DNA from: Bacteroidota bacterium
GTDB taxonomy: Bacteria; Bacteroidota; Bacteroidia; Bacteroidales; B18-G4
Length of the DNA: 25,597 bases
Reading direction: 5' to 3'
Assembly: GCA_003648575.1 (NCBI GenBank)
Contig: QMPN01000012.1
Location: forward strand, 1 to 25,597
How positions within the stretch are numbered: the first letter of the stretch is position 1; each line of letters begins with the position of its first letter. Of this stretch, positions 1 through 8,611 are shown piece after piece. Position numbers and translations under genes: made by a program. Below the pieces are notes generated by a model. That model searched no databases. It saw only the letters and a list, made by a program, of their open reading frames with translations, and had not been told where the DNA came from.

Positions 1-261
1 GCTCACCTGAGCATTCAGGCTATGCAGGAAGGCCTTCAAGTGCACCAGATGTCAGGTTTCGACGCCCTGAAGGCTGCAGAGCTTTTTGCCTTGCCGGAAG
101 ATGTGCAGGCTGTATCGGTAATAGCCATCGGATACCTGGGCGATCCTTCCATGCTGCATCCACGCATGCAAAAACCTGAACTGGCCGAGCGCGAACGCAA
201 GGAAATGGATACCTTTGTCTTTTCCGGGATATATGGCCGGGCCTCAGAAATTGTTGAATAA
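1..261 (+). CDS. Nitroreductase family protein, C-terminal end (partial)
   Basis: The reading frame is open from the first base, so the gene starts before the window; about 86 residues are visible. They resemble the C-terminal part of FMN-dependent nitroreductases: a helix of the type 'HLSIQAMQEGLQVHQMSGFD', then 'LPEDVQAVSVIAIGYLGDP', where members of the family have a 'GFD ... PE ... iaiGyp' pattern next to the flavin site. These enzymes use NAD(P)H to reduce nitro groups or quinones in the cytoplasm; the substrate cannot be read from this fragment. The end ('ERKEMDTFVFSGIYGRA') also fits, as many members close with a short arm after the last strand. The next gene begins 18 bases downstream on the same strand, so the two may be cotranscribed. 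Confidence 0.72.
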   Translation, partial: AHLSIQAMQEGLQVHQMSGFDALKAAELFALPEDVQAVSVIAIGYLGDPSMLHPRMQKPELAERERKEMDTFVFSGIYGRASEIVE

Positions 262-279
262 GGAATAAATCAGAACTTT

Positions 280-1278
280 ATGAATGCAAGAATAAGCTTC
301 TTGATCATTGCGGTGGCGATGATAGCGTTTTCATGCGGAAACAGTAACATAGCCAATAATAAGGAACCCGATGAACCACAGAAATCATTGATCATACCAA
401 AGTTTAATGCTGATTCTGCTTACGCCTATATCGAACAGCAGGTGAACTTCGGCCCCCGGGTACCGGGAACGGAAGCCCATGCTGCCTGTGCCTCCTGGCT
501 TGAAACTACCATGAAAAGATTTGCTGATACTGTAATCGTACAGTCATTTAAGGCCAGGGCATATAATGGCGAAGTGCTCAGAGGGAAGAATATCATCGCC
601 TCATACAATGTAGAAAACAAGAAAAGAGTCCTGCTTTGTGCACACTGGGATTCACGTCCCTATGCCGATTATGATCCCGATGATTCTATGCACGATACGC
701 CCATCGATGGTGCTAATGATGGTGCCAGCGGTGTTGGTGTTTTGATAGAGACTGCCAGGCAGTTTGGTCTTCAGCATCCTGACATTGGTGTCGATATCGT
801 GCTCTTCGACCTGGAAGATTACGGTCCTCCCCAGGATGCCCAATCTACTGCCACAGAAAACTGGGGACTGGGGTCACAGTATTGGTCAAAAGACCCGCAT
901 ATACCCGCCTACCGCGCACGCTATGGCATACTGCTCGATATGGTGGGAGTGAAAGATGCCACCTTCCTCATGGAGGGCTTCTCCATGATGTACGCCCCTG
1001 CCAGGGTAAAAAAAGTCTGGGGAATCGCCCAGGGCCTGGGCTATGATAGCTATTTCCCTGATGAATATGGCAGCTATATTACCGACGACCACTATTTTGT
1101 GAATACACTGGCAAATATCCCAACCATCAATATCATACATCTTGAACGTGGTGAAGATACCGGAAGCTTTTTCAAGCACTGGCATACGCTGAACGATAAC
1201 ATGGAGCATATCGATGTTAACACTCTGTATGTAGTAGGTACCGTTGTTTTAAATGTGGTATACCGCGAAAAAGGATAA
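280..1278 (+). CDS. M28-family zinc lipoprotein, probable glutaminyl-peptide cyclotransferase
   Basis: 332 residues. A lipoprotein signal is visible: hydrophobic residues 5-17, then 'AFSC' with Cys19 as the probable lipidated residue. The fold is the M28 aminopeptidase / glutaminyl cyclase type. 'AHWDSRP' is at 121-127, 'DGANDGASG' at 143-151 (Asp147 a probable zinc ligand), 'FDLED' at 176-180 (Glu179 general base, Asp180 probable ligand) and 'KHWHTLNDN' at 299-307 (His302 probable ligand). The 'HWDSRP' and 'WHTxxDN' wording is closer to glutaminyl cyclases than to aminopeptidases. Cyclases turn N-terminal Gln into pyroglutamate; in Bacteroidota this follows export and signal-peptide removal, so a membrane-anchored enzyme outside the cytoplasm fits. 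A true aminopeptidase remains possible. The stop codon forms part of a hairpin shared with the convergent gene. Confidence 0.82.
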   Translation: MNARISFLIIAVAMIAFSCGNSNIANNKEPDEPQKSLIIPKFNADSAYAYIEQQVNFGPRVPGTEAHAACASWLETTMKRFADTVIVQSFKARAYNGEVLRGKNIIASYNVENKKRVLLCAHWDSRPYADYDPDDSMHDTPIDGANDGASGVGVLIETARQFGLQHPDIGVDIVLFDLEDYGPPQDAQSTATENWGLGSQYWSKDPHIPAYRARYGILLDMVGVKDATFLMEGFSMMYAPARVKKVWGIAQGLGYDSYFPDEYGSYITDDHYFVNTLANIPTINIIHLERGEDTGSFFKHWHTLNDNMEHIDVNTLYVVGTVVLNVVYREKG

Positions 1279-1304
1279 TTTGCTCCCGGCCATTAAGCAA
1301 ATTA
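1276..1304. terminator. Hairpin between convergent genes, likely bidirectional terminator
   Basis: A perfect 9-bp stem, TAATTTGCT (1276-1284) and AGCAAATTA (1296-1304), encloses an 11-nt loop. It contains the stop codons of both converging genes (TAA at 1276-1278 and, on the minus strand, TAA at 1302-1304). There is no T-tract, so intrinsic termination is inferred only from position and symmetry. Confidence 0.45.
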
Positions 1305-2639
1305 CAGCAACTCGTTGGCCAGGTTGGCCAGGTCGGAACGTTCCCCCTTCTCCAGTCTTACATGCGCATAGATCTCATGGTGCTTGATCTTATCGATCAG
1401 GTACGAAAGCCCGTTACTCTGTGAGTCAAGGTATGGGGTATCGATCTGGTAGATATCACCGGTAAAGATGATCTTGGTATTCTCCCCTGCCCGGGTGATG
1501 ATGGTCTTCACTTCGTGTGGTGTGAGGTTCTGTGCCTCATCAACGATAAAGCATACATTGGAAATACTGCGTCCGCGGATATAGGCCAGCGGTGTGATCA
1601 CCAGTTTTTCCTGCTCCAGCGCATCACTGATCTTTTTGAACTCCCTGTCTTTTTCGTTGAACTGATTCTGGATAAACTTGAGGTTATCCCAGAGCGGTTC
1701 CATATAAGGGTTTAGTTTTGAGGCAATGTCGCCCGGAAGGTAACCGATATCTTTATTGCTCAGGGGTACGATGGGCCTGGCCAGATAGATCTGCTTGAAG
1801 TTCTTTTTCTGCTCCAGCGCACCGGCCAGCGCCAGCAAGGTTTTCCCGGTACCGGCCACACCCTGTATGGTCACTAGCTTTACCTTGGGGTTGGAGATGG
1901 CATGAAGGGCAAACACCTGCTCCGCATTGCGTGGGGTGATCCTGTATGCGGGCGTTTTTTCTATCCGCTCTATCCTCTCCAGCACGGGATTGTAAAATAC
2001 CAGGGCGGAGGTCCGGTCATTCTTCAGAATGAAGTAGTGGTTCGGGATAGGATTCTTGATGCCCACATCTTCAGGCATACAAAATCCATCGGCATAAATC
2101 CTGTCGATCACCTCCTTGGTCAATCCTTCTATAACCGTTCTCCCGACATACAATGATTCCAGGTCCTTGATCTTTCCCGTCTCAAAATCTTCTGCCGGGA
2201 TGTTCAGGGATTTGGCTTTCAATCGAAGGTTGATATCCTTGGTGACCAGGGTTACTTTTTTCTCCGGATGCTCTTCACACAGCGAGAGGGCTGCATTCAG
2301 GATACGATGATCAGCATTGTTTTCTCCAAAAACCATGGTGGCATCCAACGAATCCGCTCTTTCCTGCATAACCACCTTGAAATAACCGGCCTTGGGACGG
2401 TCAATAGGTATCCAGTTCTGCAGGGAATTGTTGGAGGATAATTTGTCCATGATGCGGATAAACTCCCGGGTCTCGAAATTCTTCGTCTCGTTCCCTTTCT
2501 TGAAGTGGTCAAGCTCTTCCAGCACTGTGATAGGAATAGCTACATCATTATCTTCGAAACTGTAAATGGCATTGTGGTTGTAAAGGATCACTGAAGTGTC
2601 GAGGACAAAAATCTTTTTTTGCTTTTTCTTTCTTGGCAT
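1302..2639 (-). CDS. phoH: PhoH-family ATPase with N-terminal PIN domain
   Basis: 445 residues from the chosen start at 2639; an in-frame ATG ten codons upstream (2669) would add an unconvincing 'MLFYSINPLP'. The N-terminal PIN nuclease-like domain covers about residues 8-150, with acidic residues at Asp14 ('FVLDTSV'), Glu41/Glu42 and Asp135 ('LVTKD'). The C-terminal PhoH ATPase covers about 235-445, with Walker A 'GVAGTGKT' (260-267) and Walker B 'CFIVDEAQN' (363-371). The PIN+PhoH fusion (PhoH2 type) is known as an RNA-unwinding and cleaving enzyme in some bacteria. The true substrate and any role in phosphate response are not shown by this sequence. It converges with the M28 gene and diverges from polA, sharing a 116-bp intergenic region. 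Although PIN domains occur in toxins, no small antitoxin ORF precedes it. Confidence 0.93.
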   Translation of the reverse strand: MPRKKKQKKIFVLDTSVILYNHNAIYSFEDNDVAIPITVLEELDHFKKGNETKNFETREFIRIMDKLSSNNSLQNWIPIDRPKAGYFKVVMQERADSLDATMVFGENNADHRILNAALSLCEEHPEKKVTLVTKDINLRLKAKSLNIPAEDFETGKIKDLESLYVGRTVIEGLTKEVIDRIYADGFCMPEDVGIKNPIPNHYFILKNDRTSALVFYNPVLERIERIEKTPAYRITPRNAEQVFALHAISNPKVKLVTIQGVAGTGKTLLALAGALEQKKNFKQIYLARPIVPLSNKDIGYLPGDIASKLNPYMEPLWDNLKFIQNQFNEKDREFKKISDALEQEKLVITPLAYIRGRSISNVCFIVDEAQNLTPHEVKTIITRAGENTKIIFTGDIYQIDTPYLDSQSNGLSYLIDKIKHHEIYAHVRLEKGERSDLANLANELL

Positions 2640-2743
2640 CGGAAGGGGGTTTATACTATAAAACAACAATATATTTTGCGAAAAATTACAAGGCCTCTTA
2701 AGAACTTATTAAGTGAAGCCTGTTCATAAAAACCCTAAAATAT

Positions 2744-2751
2744 TACTTTTG
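2744..2751 (+). promoter_or_regulatory. Bacteroidota -7 box of polA
   Basis: TACTTTTG matches the TAnnTTTG -7 consensus exactly and ends only 4 bases before the polA ATG at 2756. Transcription normally begins several bases after this box, so the message would be leaderless or nearly so. No clear -33 TTG is seen at the standard distance. Confidence 0.55.
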
Positions 2752-2755
2752 TGCT

Positions 2756-5539
2756 ATGGCCAAACAAAAGAAACTATTCCTGCTCGATGCCATGGCATTG
2801 ATCTACAGGGCATACTTTGCACTCAACAAGAATCCAAGGATCAATTCCAGGGGTTTAAATACCTCCGCCATCCTGGGTTTTGCAAATACCTTGCTGGAGG
2901 TGCTTCGGAATGAGCAGCCCACCCATATCGGTGTTGCCTTCGATACCAAGGCACCAACAATCAGGGAGGAAAGTTATGCTGAATATAAAGCCAACCGGGA
3001 GCGCATGCCGGAAGATATTTCACTTTCGATCCCATACATTGTTAAACTCATTGAAGCATTTAACATTCCAGTATTGAAGGCTGACGGCTACGAAGCTGAT
3101 GATGTGATAGGTACCCTGGCTAAGAGGGCAGAACAGGAAGATTTCGAGGTGTTTATGATGACCCCTGATAAGGACTTTGGGCAGCTGGTGTCCGACAATA
3201 TATATATGTATAAGCCGGCCAGAATGGGAAAGAAGGCAGAAGTGCTGGGTCCGGATGAGATCTGTGAAAAATATAAGATCCGGGAGCCGGAACAATTCAT
3301 TGATATCCTGGGTTTGTGGGGAGATGCATCCGACAATATTCCCGGGGTGCCGGGGGTGGGAGAGAAGACCGCATCTAAACTGATAGGGGAGTTTGGAAGC
3401 ATAGAAAACCTTCTGCTGAATACCGATAAGCTGAAAGGCAAGCTCAAAGAGAATGTAGAGAACTTCTCGGATCAGGCCATCATGTCGAAGCAGCTGGCTA
3501 CCATTATCCTGGATGTGCCCGTTGCTTTTAATGAAGATGAGCTGAAGCATAGCGAACCCAACAGGGAAGCCCTGACAGAGCTCTTTGAGGAATTGGAATT
3601 CCGCACTTTTGCACAGCGGATTTTTAAAGCTACAGAAGAAAAGAAAAGTGACGAGCTAACTGAAGACAAAGAAGATAAGGGTGACCTCTTCAGCAGTGCA
3701 GGTGTAGAAGTACCCCTGAAAAATTTGCAGGATGTTAATTCAGTATCCCATGATTATGCGCTGGCAGAAAACAGCAAGGAAAGGGCTAAGCTCATTCGGA
3801 AGCTGAAGGAAGCAGATTCATTCTGTTTCGATACTGAAACCACGGGGCTGAATGCCAACGATACTGAGCTGGTGGCGATGTCCTTTGCAGTAAAAAAAGG
3901 CGAAGCCTGGCTTGTACCGGTACCGGAAAATTACCAGGAAGCACTGGAACTGGTCTCAGAATTCAAAGAGCTTTTTGAGGATGATCAGATCGGTAAGATC
4001 GGACAAAATCTGAAATTCGACATGTCGGTACTGAGATGGTATGATGTTGAGGTGAAGGGAAAACTTTTCGATACCATGATCGCCCACTATCTCATCGAGC
4101 CCGACATGCGGCATAATATGGACCTCCTCGCTGAAACCTACCTGGATTATAGGACCATTCCCATACAAAACCTGATCGGCAAAAAGGGGAAGAACCAGTT
4201 GAGCATGCGTACAGTTAGCCCGGCAATGATGAAAGACTATGCCTGCGAAGATGCCGACATCACCCTGCAACTCAAAGAGATATTCGACCCTCTGCTGAAT
4301 GATGCAGGTACCATAAAACTGTTCAATGGCATTGAGATGCCACTGGTGCCGGTACTGGCTTCCATGGAAGCTGAAGGGGTTAAGCTGGAAACAGCAACAC
4401 TTGCTGATTTTTCATCAGAACTGGAGCAGGGTATCACCAGGCTTGAAAAGGAGATCAAGGAACTGGCCGGGGCAGATTTCAACATTGCATCACCAAAGCA
4501 ACTGGGTGAGATCCTCTTCGAAAAGCTGAAGGTAACCGATAAACCCAGGCTAACAAAAACTAAACAATATTCTACCGGTGAGGATGTGCTGCTCAAGCTG
4601 GCCGACAGGCATCCTATCATCGACAAGATCCTTGATTTTCGTTCACTCGCCAAGCTGAAATCGACCTACGTAGATGCACTCCCCAGGTTGATCAACCCTC
4701 GCGATAACAGGATACATACTTCATATAACCAGGCTGTTGCGGCCACCGGAAGGCTAAGTTCCAACAATCCCAACCTTCAGAATATACCTATCAGGACTGA
4801 GATGGGGAGGGAGATCAGAAAAGCCTTTGTGCCCAGGAGCAAGGAATATACATTGCTCGCTGCCGACTATTCACAGATCGAGTTGAGAATCATTGCTGAA
4901 CTCAGCAAAGATCAGGGCCTGATCGATACTTTCGTCAATGGATTGGATGTACACACAGCTACAGCGGCAAGGATATTTAGTGTAGACCTTGAAGATGTGA
5001 CCACCGACATGCGGCGAAGTGCCAAAACCGTTAATTTCGGCATTGTTTATGGGATCTCTGCCTTCGGACTTTCAGAAAGGCTGAACATTCCGCGAAAGGA
5101 GGCTGCCGACATAATTGCTCAGTACTTTGCTAAATATCCCGGGGTGAAATCATACATGGAACAAACGATAGATTTCGCCAGGAAGAATGGATATGTGGAA
5201 ACCATGATGGGCAGAAGGAGGTACCTGCGCGACATCAATTCATCCAATGCGACAGTGCGAGGTTATGCCGAGCGAAACGCCATTAATGCACCCGTACAGG
5301 GTTCTTCTGCTGATATGATAAAGATCGCCATGATCAGTATTCATGAAGTGATGCAGAAAGAAAAAATGAAATCGAAAATGATCCTTCAGGTGCATGATGA
5401 GCTGGTTTTCGATGCCTACGAAAAAGAGCTGGATATGCTCAGAGAATTGGTTGGCGATAAGATGCGATCAGCCATCCCAATGACGGTCCCGGTAGTTGTT
5501 GATATGAATACTGGCAACAATTGGTTGCAGGCACACTAA
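2756..5539 (+). CDS. polA: DNA polymerase I with active proofreading domain
   Basis: 927 residues, the usual length of full PolA. It fills gaps and removes RNA primers during replication and repair. The 5'-3' nuclease domain covers about 5-290 (acidic cluster 'ADGYEADDVIG' 109-119, 'GLWGDASDNIPGVPGVGEKTA' around 186-206). The 3'-5' exonuclease covers about 340-520 and keeps its metal ligands: Asp359 and Glu361 in 'FDTETTG', Asp422 in 'NLKFD', and 'YACEDAD' at 495-501. Proofreading is therefore likely, unlike in Taq-type enzymes. The polymerase domain has motif A 'DYSQIELR' (704-711), motif B 'RRSAKTVNFGIVYG' (753-766) and motif C 'VHDE' (879-882). A charged linker rich in Lys, Glu and Asp (293-312) joins the nuclease and exonuclease parts. 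The nrdJ promoter lies at the very end of the gene. Confidence 0.98.
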   Translation: MAKQKKLFLLDAMALIYRAYFALNKNPRINSRGLNTSAILGFANTLLEVLRNEQPTHIGVAFDTKAPTIREESYAEYKANRERMPEDISLSIPYIVKLIEAFNIPVLKADGYEADDVIGTLAKRAEQEDFEVFMMTPDKDFGQLVSDNIYMYKPARMGKKAEVLGPDEICEKYKIREPEQFIDILGLWGDASDNIPGVPGVGEKTASKLIGEFGSIENLLLNTDKLKGKLKENVENFSDQAIMSKQLATIILDVPVAFNEDELKHSEPNREALTELFEELEFRTFAQRIFKATEEKKSDELTEDKEDKGDLFSSAGVEVPLKNLQDVNSVSHDYALAENSKERAKLIRKLKEADSFCFDTETTGLNANDTELVAMSFAVKKGEAWLVPVPENYQEALELVSEFKELFEDDQIGKIGQNLKFDMSVLRWYDVEVKGKLFDTMIAHYLIEPDMRHNMDLLAETYLDYRTIPIQNLIGKKGKNQLSMRTVSPAMMKDYACEDADITLQLKEIFDPLLNDAGTIKLFNGIEMPLVPVLASMEAEGVKLETATLADFSSELEQGITRLEKEIKELAGADFNIASPKQLGEILFEKLKVTDKPRLTKTKQYSTGEDVLLKLADRHPIIDKILDFRSLAKLKSTYVDALPRLINPRDNRIHTSYNQAVAATGRLSSNNPNLQNIPIRTEMGREIRKAFVPRSKEYTLLAADYSQIELRIIAELSKDQGLIDTFVNGLDVHTATAARIFSVDLEDVTTDMRRSAKTVNFGIVYGISAFGLSERLNIPRKEAADIIAQYFAKYPGVKSYMEQTIDFARKNGYVETMMGRRRYLRDINSSNATVRGYAERNAINAPVQGSSADMIKIAMISIHEVMQKEKMKSKMILQVHDELVFDAYEKELDMLRELVGDKMRSAIPMTVPVVVDMNTGNNWLQAH

Positions 5540-5553
5540 TATTGTTATCTTTG
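5524..5553 (+). promoter_or_regulatory. Promoter of nrdJ, overlapping the polA 3' end
   Basis: TTG at 5524-5526, a 19-base spacer, then TATCTTTG at 5546-5553 match the Bacteroidota -33 / -7 pattern (TTG-N19-TAnnTTTG). The -33 half lies in the last codons of polA. Transcription from here would give a leader of about 290 nt before the nrdJ ATG. Confidence 0.6.
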
Positions 5554-5559
5554 CAACGG

Positions 5560-5852
5560 CAGTGTATATGCTTAGTATTGATAATCAGCAACATAGAAAA
5601 TATTTTCTTGCTTGCCAAAGATTGAATCAGGATTAAAAAATTATTAAAAATTTGTTAATAAATTAAAATCCTGAGCTTATAGCCTCAGCCCTCAAGCGTT
5701 TAGAATTTTTCAACGACTTTCTGTTAATAAGTATTTGATTTGGCCCAAGTATTATAGCGTATATTAGTCAGGAAAATCTGCAGGCACTTCTTTAAATTCA
5801 AGCCGTTGAAAAATAGGGAAATGGAGATTTGAAAATTTTCAAAAATTAATTT
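5560..5852 (+). promoter_or_regulatory. Long structured 5' leader of nrdJ, candidate cis-regulatory RNA
   Basis: The 290-base gap carries no convincing ORF but has strong pairing. A perfect 11-bp stem joins ATTTTTCAACG (5705-5715) to CGTTGAAAAAT (5804-5814), closing a 110-nt domain that ends 38 bases before the start codon. Upstream, TCAGGATT (5627-5634) pairs perfectly with AATCCTGA (5667-5674), and CTGAG (5671-5675) can instead pair with CTCAG (5684-5688). No cobalamin riboswitch B12 box (GCCACTG) and no clear NrdR box were found. What the RNA senses, if anything, is unknown. Confidence 0.45.
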
Positions 5853-8576
5853 ATGGAGCTGAAAAATGATCTTTTTGTCAATGTCGACAAAGAAACAGAG
5901 CAGGGAGGGGAAAATTTTTATGATGAGGTTTTAGAGGAAAGAACTAAGCTGGAAACAAAACAGGAAAATGATGATGTTGCCGGCACAACTACTATTGAAC
6001 AACAGCCAGAACCTACACAAGAAAACCAGAGCAGGTCATTGAAAAATTATTCCCAAGAAGAAGTCTTGGCGAAATCCATTGAGTATTTTAAAGGAGATAC
6101 ATTAGCCGCAAATGTATGGATGAACAAATATGCGCTGAAAGACAGCGATGGAAACATTTATGAGTTAACCCCTGATGATATGCACTGGCGTATTGCCAAT
6201 GAGATTGCCAGGATAGAACAGAAGTACCCAAATCCGATGACAGCTCAGGAAGTATATGAACTGATCAAGGATTTTAAATACATTATTCCCCAGGGGAGCC
6301 CGATGGCAGGTATCGGAAATAATATGCAGGTGTCGAGCCTGTCGAACTGCTTCGTGATAGGCAATGATGGAAACTCCGATTCTTATGGTGGTATCATGAA
6401 GATTGATCAGGAGCAGGTTCAGCTGATGAAGCGCCGCGGCGGTGTAGGCCACGACCTGTCCCATATCAGGCCAACAGGGAGCCCTGTAAAAAATTCAGCT
6501 TTAACTTCTACGGGTATTGTTCCTTTCATGGAAAGGTATTCGAATTCTACCAGGGAGGTGGCACAGGATGGAAGGCGCGGTGCACTCATGCTTACCATAT
6601 CCAGTAAGCACCCCGATGCAGAAAGGTTCATCGACGCCAAGCTGGAAGCAGGCAAGGTGACAGGCGCCAATATTTCCGTGAAGATCGATGATGACTTTAT
6701 GAAGTCAGTCATTGAGAACAAACCTTACAAGCAACAATACCCTATAGATTCTCCAAACCCAAAATTTGAACAGGAAATCGATGCCGGAAAGTTGTGGGAT
6801 AAGATCATTCATAATGCCTGGGCATCGGCAGAACCGGGTGTACTTTTCTGGGATACCATAGTCAATGAGGCCATCCCGGATTGTTATGCCGATCTTGGTT
6901 TCAAGACCGTATCAACAAACCCCTGTGGCGAGATTCCACTCTGCCCTTACGACAGCTGCCGTCTGCTGGCATTGAACCTGTACAGTTATGTTGATGAACC
7001 ATTCACCGAGAATGCCATCTTCAATTCCGACAGGTTTACCGACCATGCCCGCAAGGCATTACGGATCATGGATGACATTATCGACCTGGAAGCAGAAAAG
7101 ATCAATGCCATCATTGAGAAGATCGATGGTGACCCTGAAGCATATGAGATCAAGAGTGTTGAGCGCAATATGTGGGATAATATCCGAAAGAAAACATTAG
7201 AAGGCAGAAGGACTGGTATTGGCATCACCGCAGAAGGTGATATGCTGGCCGCACTGGGCTCAAGGTATGGATCAGATGCAGCAATCGACTTCTCAACCGA
7301 AGTACATAAGTTGCTTGCCATAGAAGTTTATCGCTCATCAGTGAACCTGGCCAGGGAGCGCGGGTCATTCCCGATCTTCGATTTTGAAAGGGAAAGAAAC
7401 AATCCTTTCATCAACCGCATCAAAGAGAATGCACCCAAGGTATATGAAAGCATGGAGAAGTATGGTCGCAGAAATATTGCCATGCTTACCATTGCACCCA
7501 CAGGCAGTGTCAGCATCTGCACACAGACAAGCTCAGGCATTGAGCCTGTGTTCATGGTCAGCTATAAAAGGAGAAGGAAGGTTAACCCTAACGACAAGAA
7601 TGTAACGGTTTCATTTACCGATGATGTGGGCGATGCCTGGGAAGAATATAATGTGTTCCACCCTAAATTCGAAACCTGGTTGCGCAACGAGGGCATGGAT
7701 CCTGAAGAAACAAAAGAGCTCGACGAATTGGAGCTAAATAAGCTTATCAAGAACTCTCCTTATTATAAAGCTACTTCCAAAGATATCGACTGGCTGAGTA
7801 AGGTGAAGATGCAGGGTTCTGTACAGAAATGGGTCGACCATTCTATCAGCGTTACTGTAAACGTTCCCGAGGATGCTACTGAAGACCTTGTAAGTCAGAT
7901 CTATCGTACTGCCTGGGAAAGCGGATGCAAAGGCATGACCATATATCGTGAAAATTCACGCTCAGGGGTATTGGTTAGTAATGATGACAAGAAAAAAGGC
8001 GAAAGGACCGATTCATTTATTGAAACCAATGCGCCCATAAGGCCAAAAGACCTTGATGCCGATGTAGTTCGTTTCATGAACAATAAGGAAGAATGGGTTG
8101 CAGTAGTTGGAATCCTCAACGATCGCCCCTATGAGATCTTTACAGGAAAGGCTGAAGGTTTCTTCCTCCCGAAATGGGTGGGAAAGGGCATGGTGACCAA
8201 GAACAAAAGGAAAAATAAAGGTTCTGTAACCCAGTACGACTTTCACTTCGAGGATAAAGACGGATATAAGATCATTATGGAAGGCCTGTCGCGGCAGTTT
8301 AACATGGAATACTGGAACTACGCCAAACTGATCTCCGGTATCCTGCGTCATGGTATGCCATTACCATTTGTTGTTGACCTGGTTGACAACCTCCAACTTG
8401 ATAGCGAGTCTATTAATACATGGAAGAAAGGTGTGGTACGCACACTGAAAAAATACATCCCTGATGGCACCATAGCCAAGGAAATGCCTTGCCCGCAGTG
8501 CAGTAATGAAGGCACACTTATGTATAAAGAAGGCTGCCTCACATGTTCAAGTTGTGGTTATTCCAAGTGTGGATAA
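5853..8576 (+). CDS. nrdJ: Adenosylcobalamin-dependent (class II) ribonucleoside-diphosphate reductase
   Basis: 907 residues. It reduces ribonucleotides to deoxyribonucleotides in the cytoplasm with a B12-generated thiyl radical, without oxygen and without a small subunit. Visible motifs: 'SNCFV' with Cys166 and 'DSC' with Cys369 as the redox pair, 'NPCGEIPL' at 356-363 with Cys358 as the radical thiol and Glu360, 'MLTIAPTGSVS' at 544-554, and 'GCKGMTIYR' at 691-699. The C-terminal part (about 730-860) is the TSCPD-type domain. The tail has a Cys-rich finger (Cys880, 883, 895, 898, 901) and ends 'YSKCG', a swinging redox pair. Residues 1-65 are a Glu/Gln-rich, probably disordered extension; the next Met inside the conserved part is too late, so the start is kept. 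Its dNTP product feeds the upstream polA. The leader may regulate it. Confidence 0.96.
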   Translation: MELKNDLFVNVDKETEQGGENFYDEVLEERTKLETKQENDDVAGTTTIEQQPEPTQENQSRSLKNYSQEEVLAKSIEYFKGDTLAANVWMNKYALKDSDGNIYELTPDDMHWRIANEIARIEQKYPNPMTAQEVYELIKDFKYIIPQGSPMAGIGNNMQVSSLSNCFVIGNDGNSDSYGGIMKIDQEQVQLMKRRGGVGHDLSHIRPTGSPVKNSALTSTGIVPFMERYSNSTREVAQDGRRGALMLTISSKHPDAERFIDAKLEAGKVTGANISVKIDDDFMKSVIENKPYKQQYPIDSPNPKFEQEIDAGKLWDKIIHNAWASAEPGVLFWDTIVNEAIPDCYADLGFKTVSTNPCGEIPLCPYDSCRLLALNLYSYVDEPFTENAIFNSDRFTDHARKALRIMDDIIDLEAEKINAIIEKIDGDPEAYEIKSVERNMWDNIRKKTLEGRRTGIGITAEGDMLAALGSRYGSDAAIDFSTEVHKLLAIEVYRSSVNLARERGSFPIFDFERERNNPFINRIKENAPKVYESMEKYGRRNIAMLTIAPTGSVSICTQTSSGIEPVFMVSYKRRRKVNPNDKNVTVSFTDDVGDAWEEYNVFHPKFETWLRNEGMDPEETKELDELELNKLIKNSPYYKATSKDIDWLSKVKMQGSVQKWVDHSISVTVNVPEDATEDLVSQIYRTAWESGCKGMTIYRENSRSGVLVSNDDKKKGERTDSFIETNAPIRPKDLDADVVRFMNNKEEWVAVVGILNDRPYEIFTGKAEGFFLPKWVGKGMVTKNKRKNKGSVTQYDFHFEDKDGYKIIMEGLSRQFNMEYWNYAKLISGILRHGMPLPFVVDLVDNLQLDSESINTWKKGVVRTLKKYIPDGTIAKEMPCPQCSNEGTLMYKEGCLTCSSCGYSKCG

Positions 8577-8611
8577 GGCGCCAGACAAAAGGCCCATTTC
8601 TTAGAAAGAAG

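Noticed and set aside
1302..2639. Toxin-antitoxin pair based on the PIN domain
   Set aside because: The PIN domain is fused to a full PhoH ATPase and no small upstream antitoxin gene exists; the upstream gene is divergent polA.
5560..5852. Cobalamin riboswitch or NrdR operator before the B12-dependent reductase
   Set aside because: No GCCACTG B12 box or other conserved cobalamin-aptamer wording, and no paired ACACWATAT-type NrdR boxes were found by eye.
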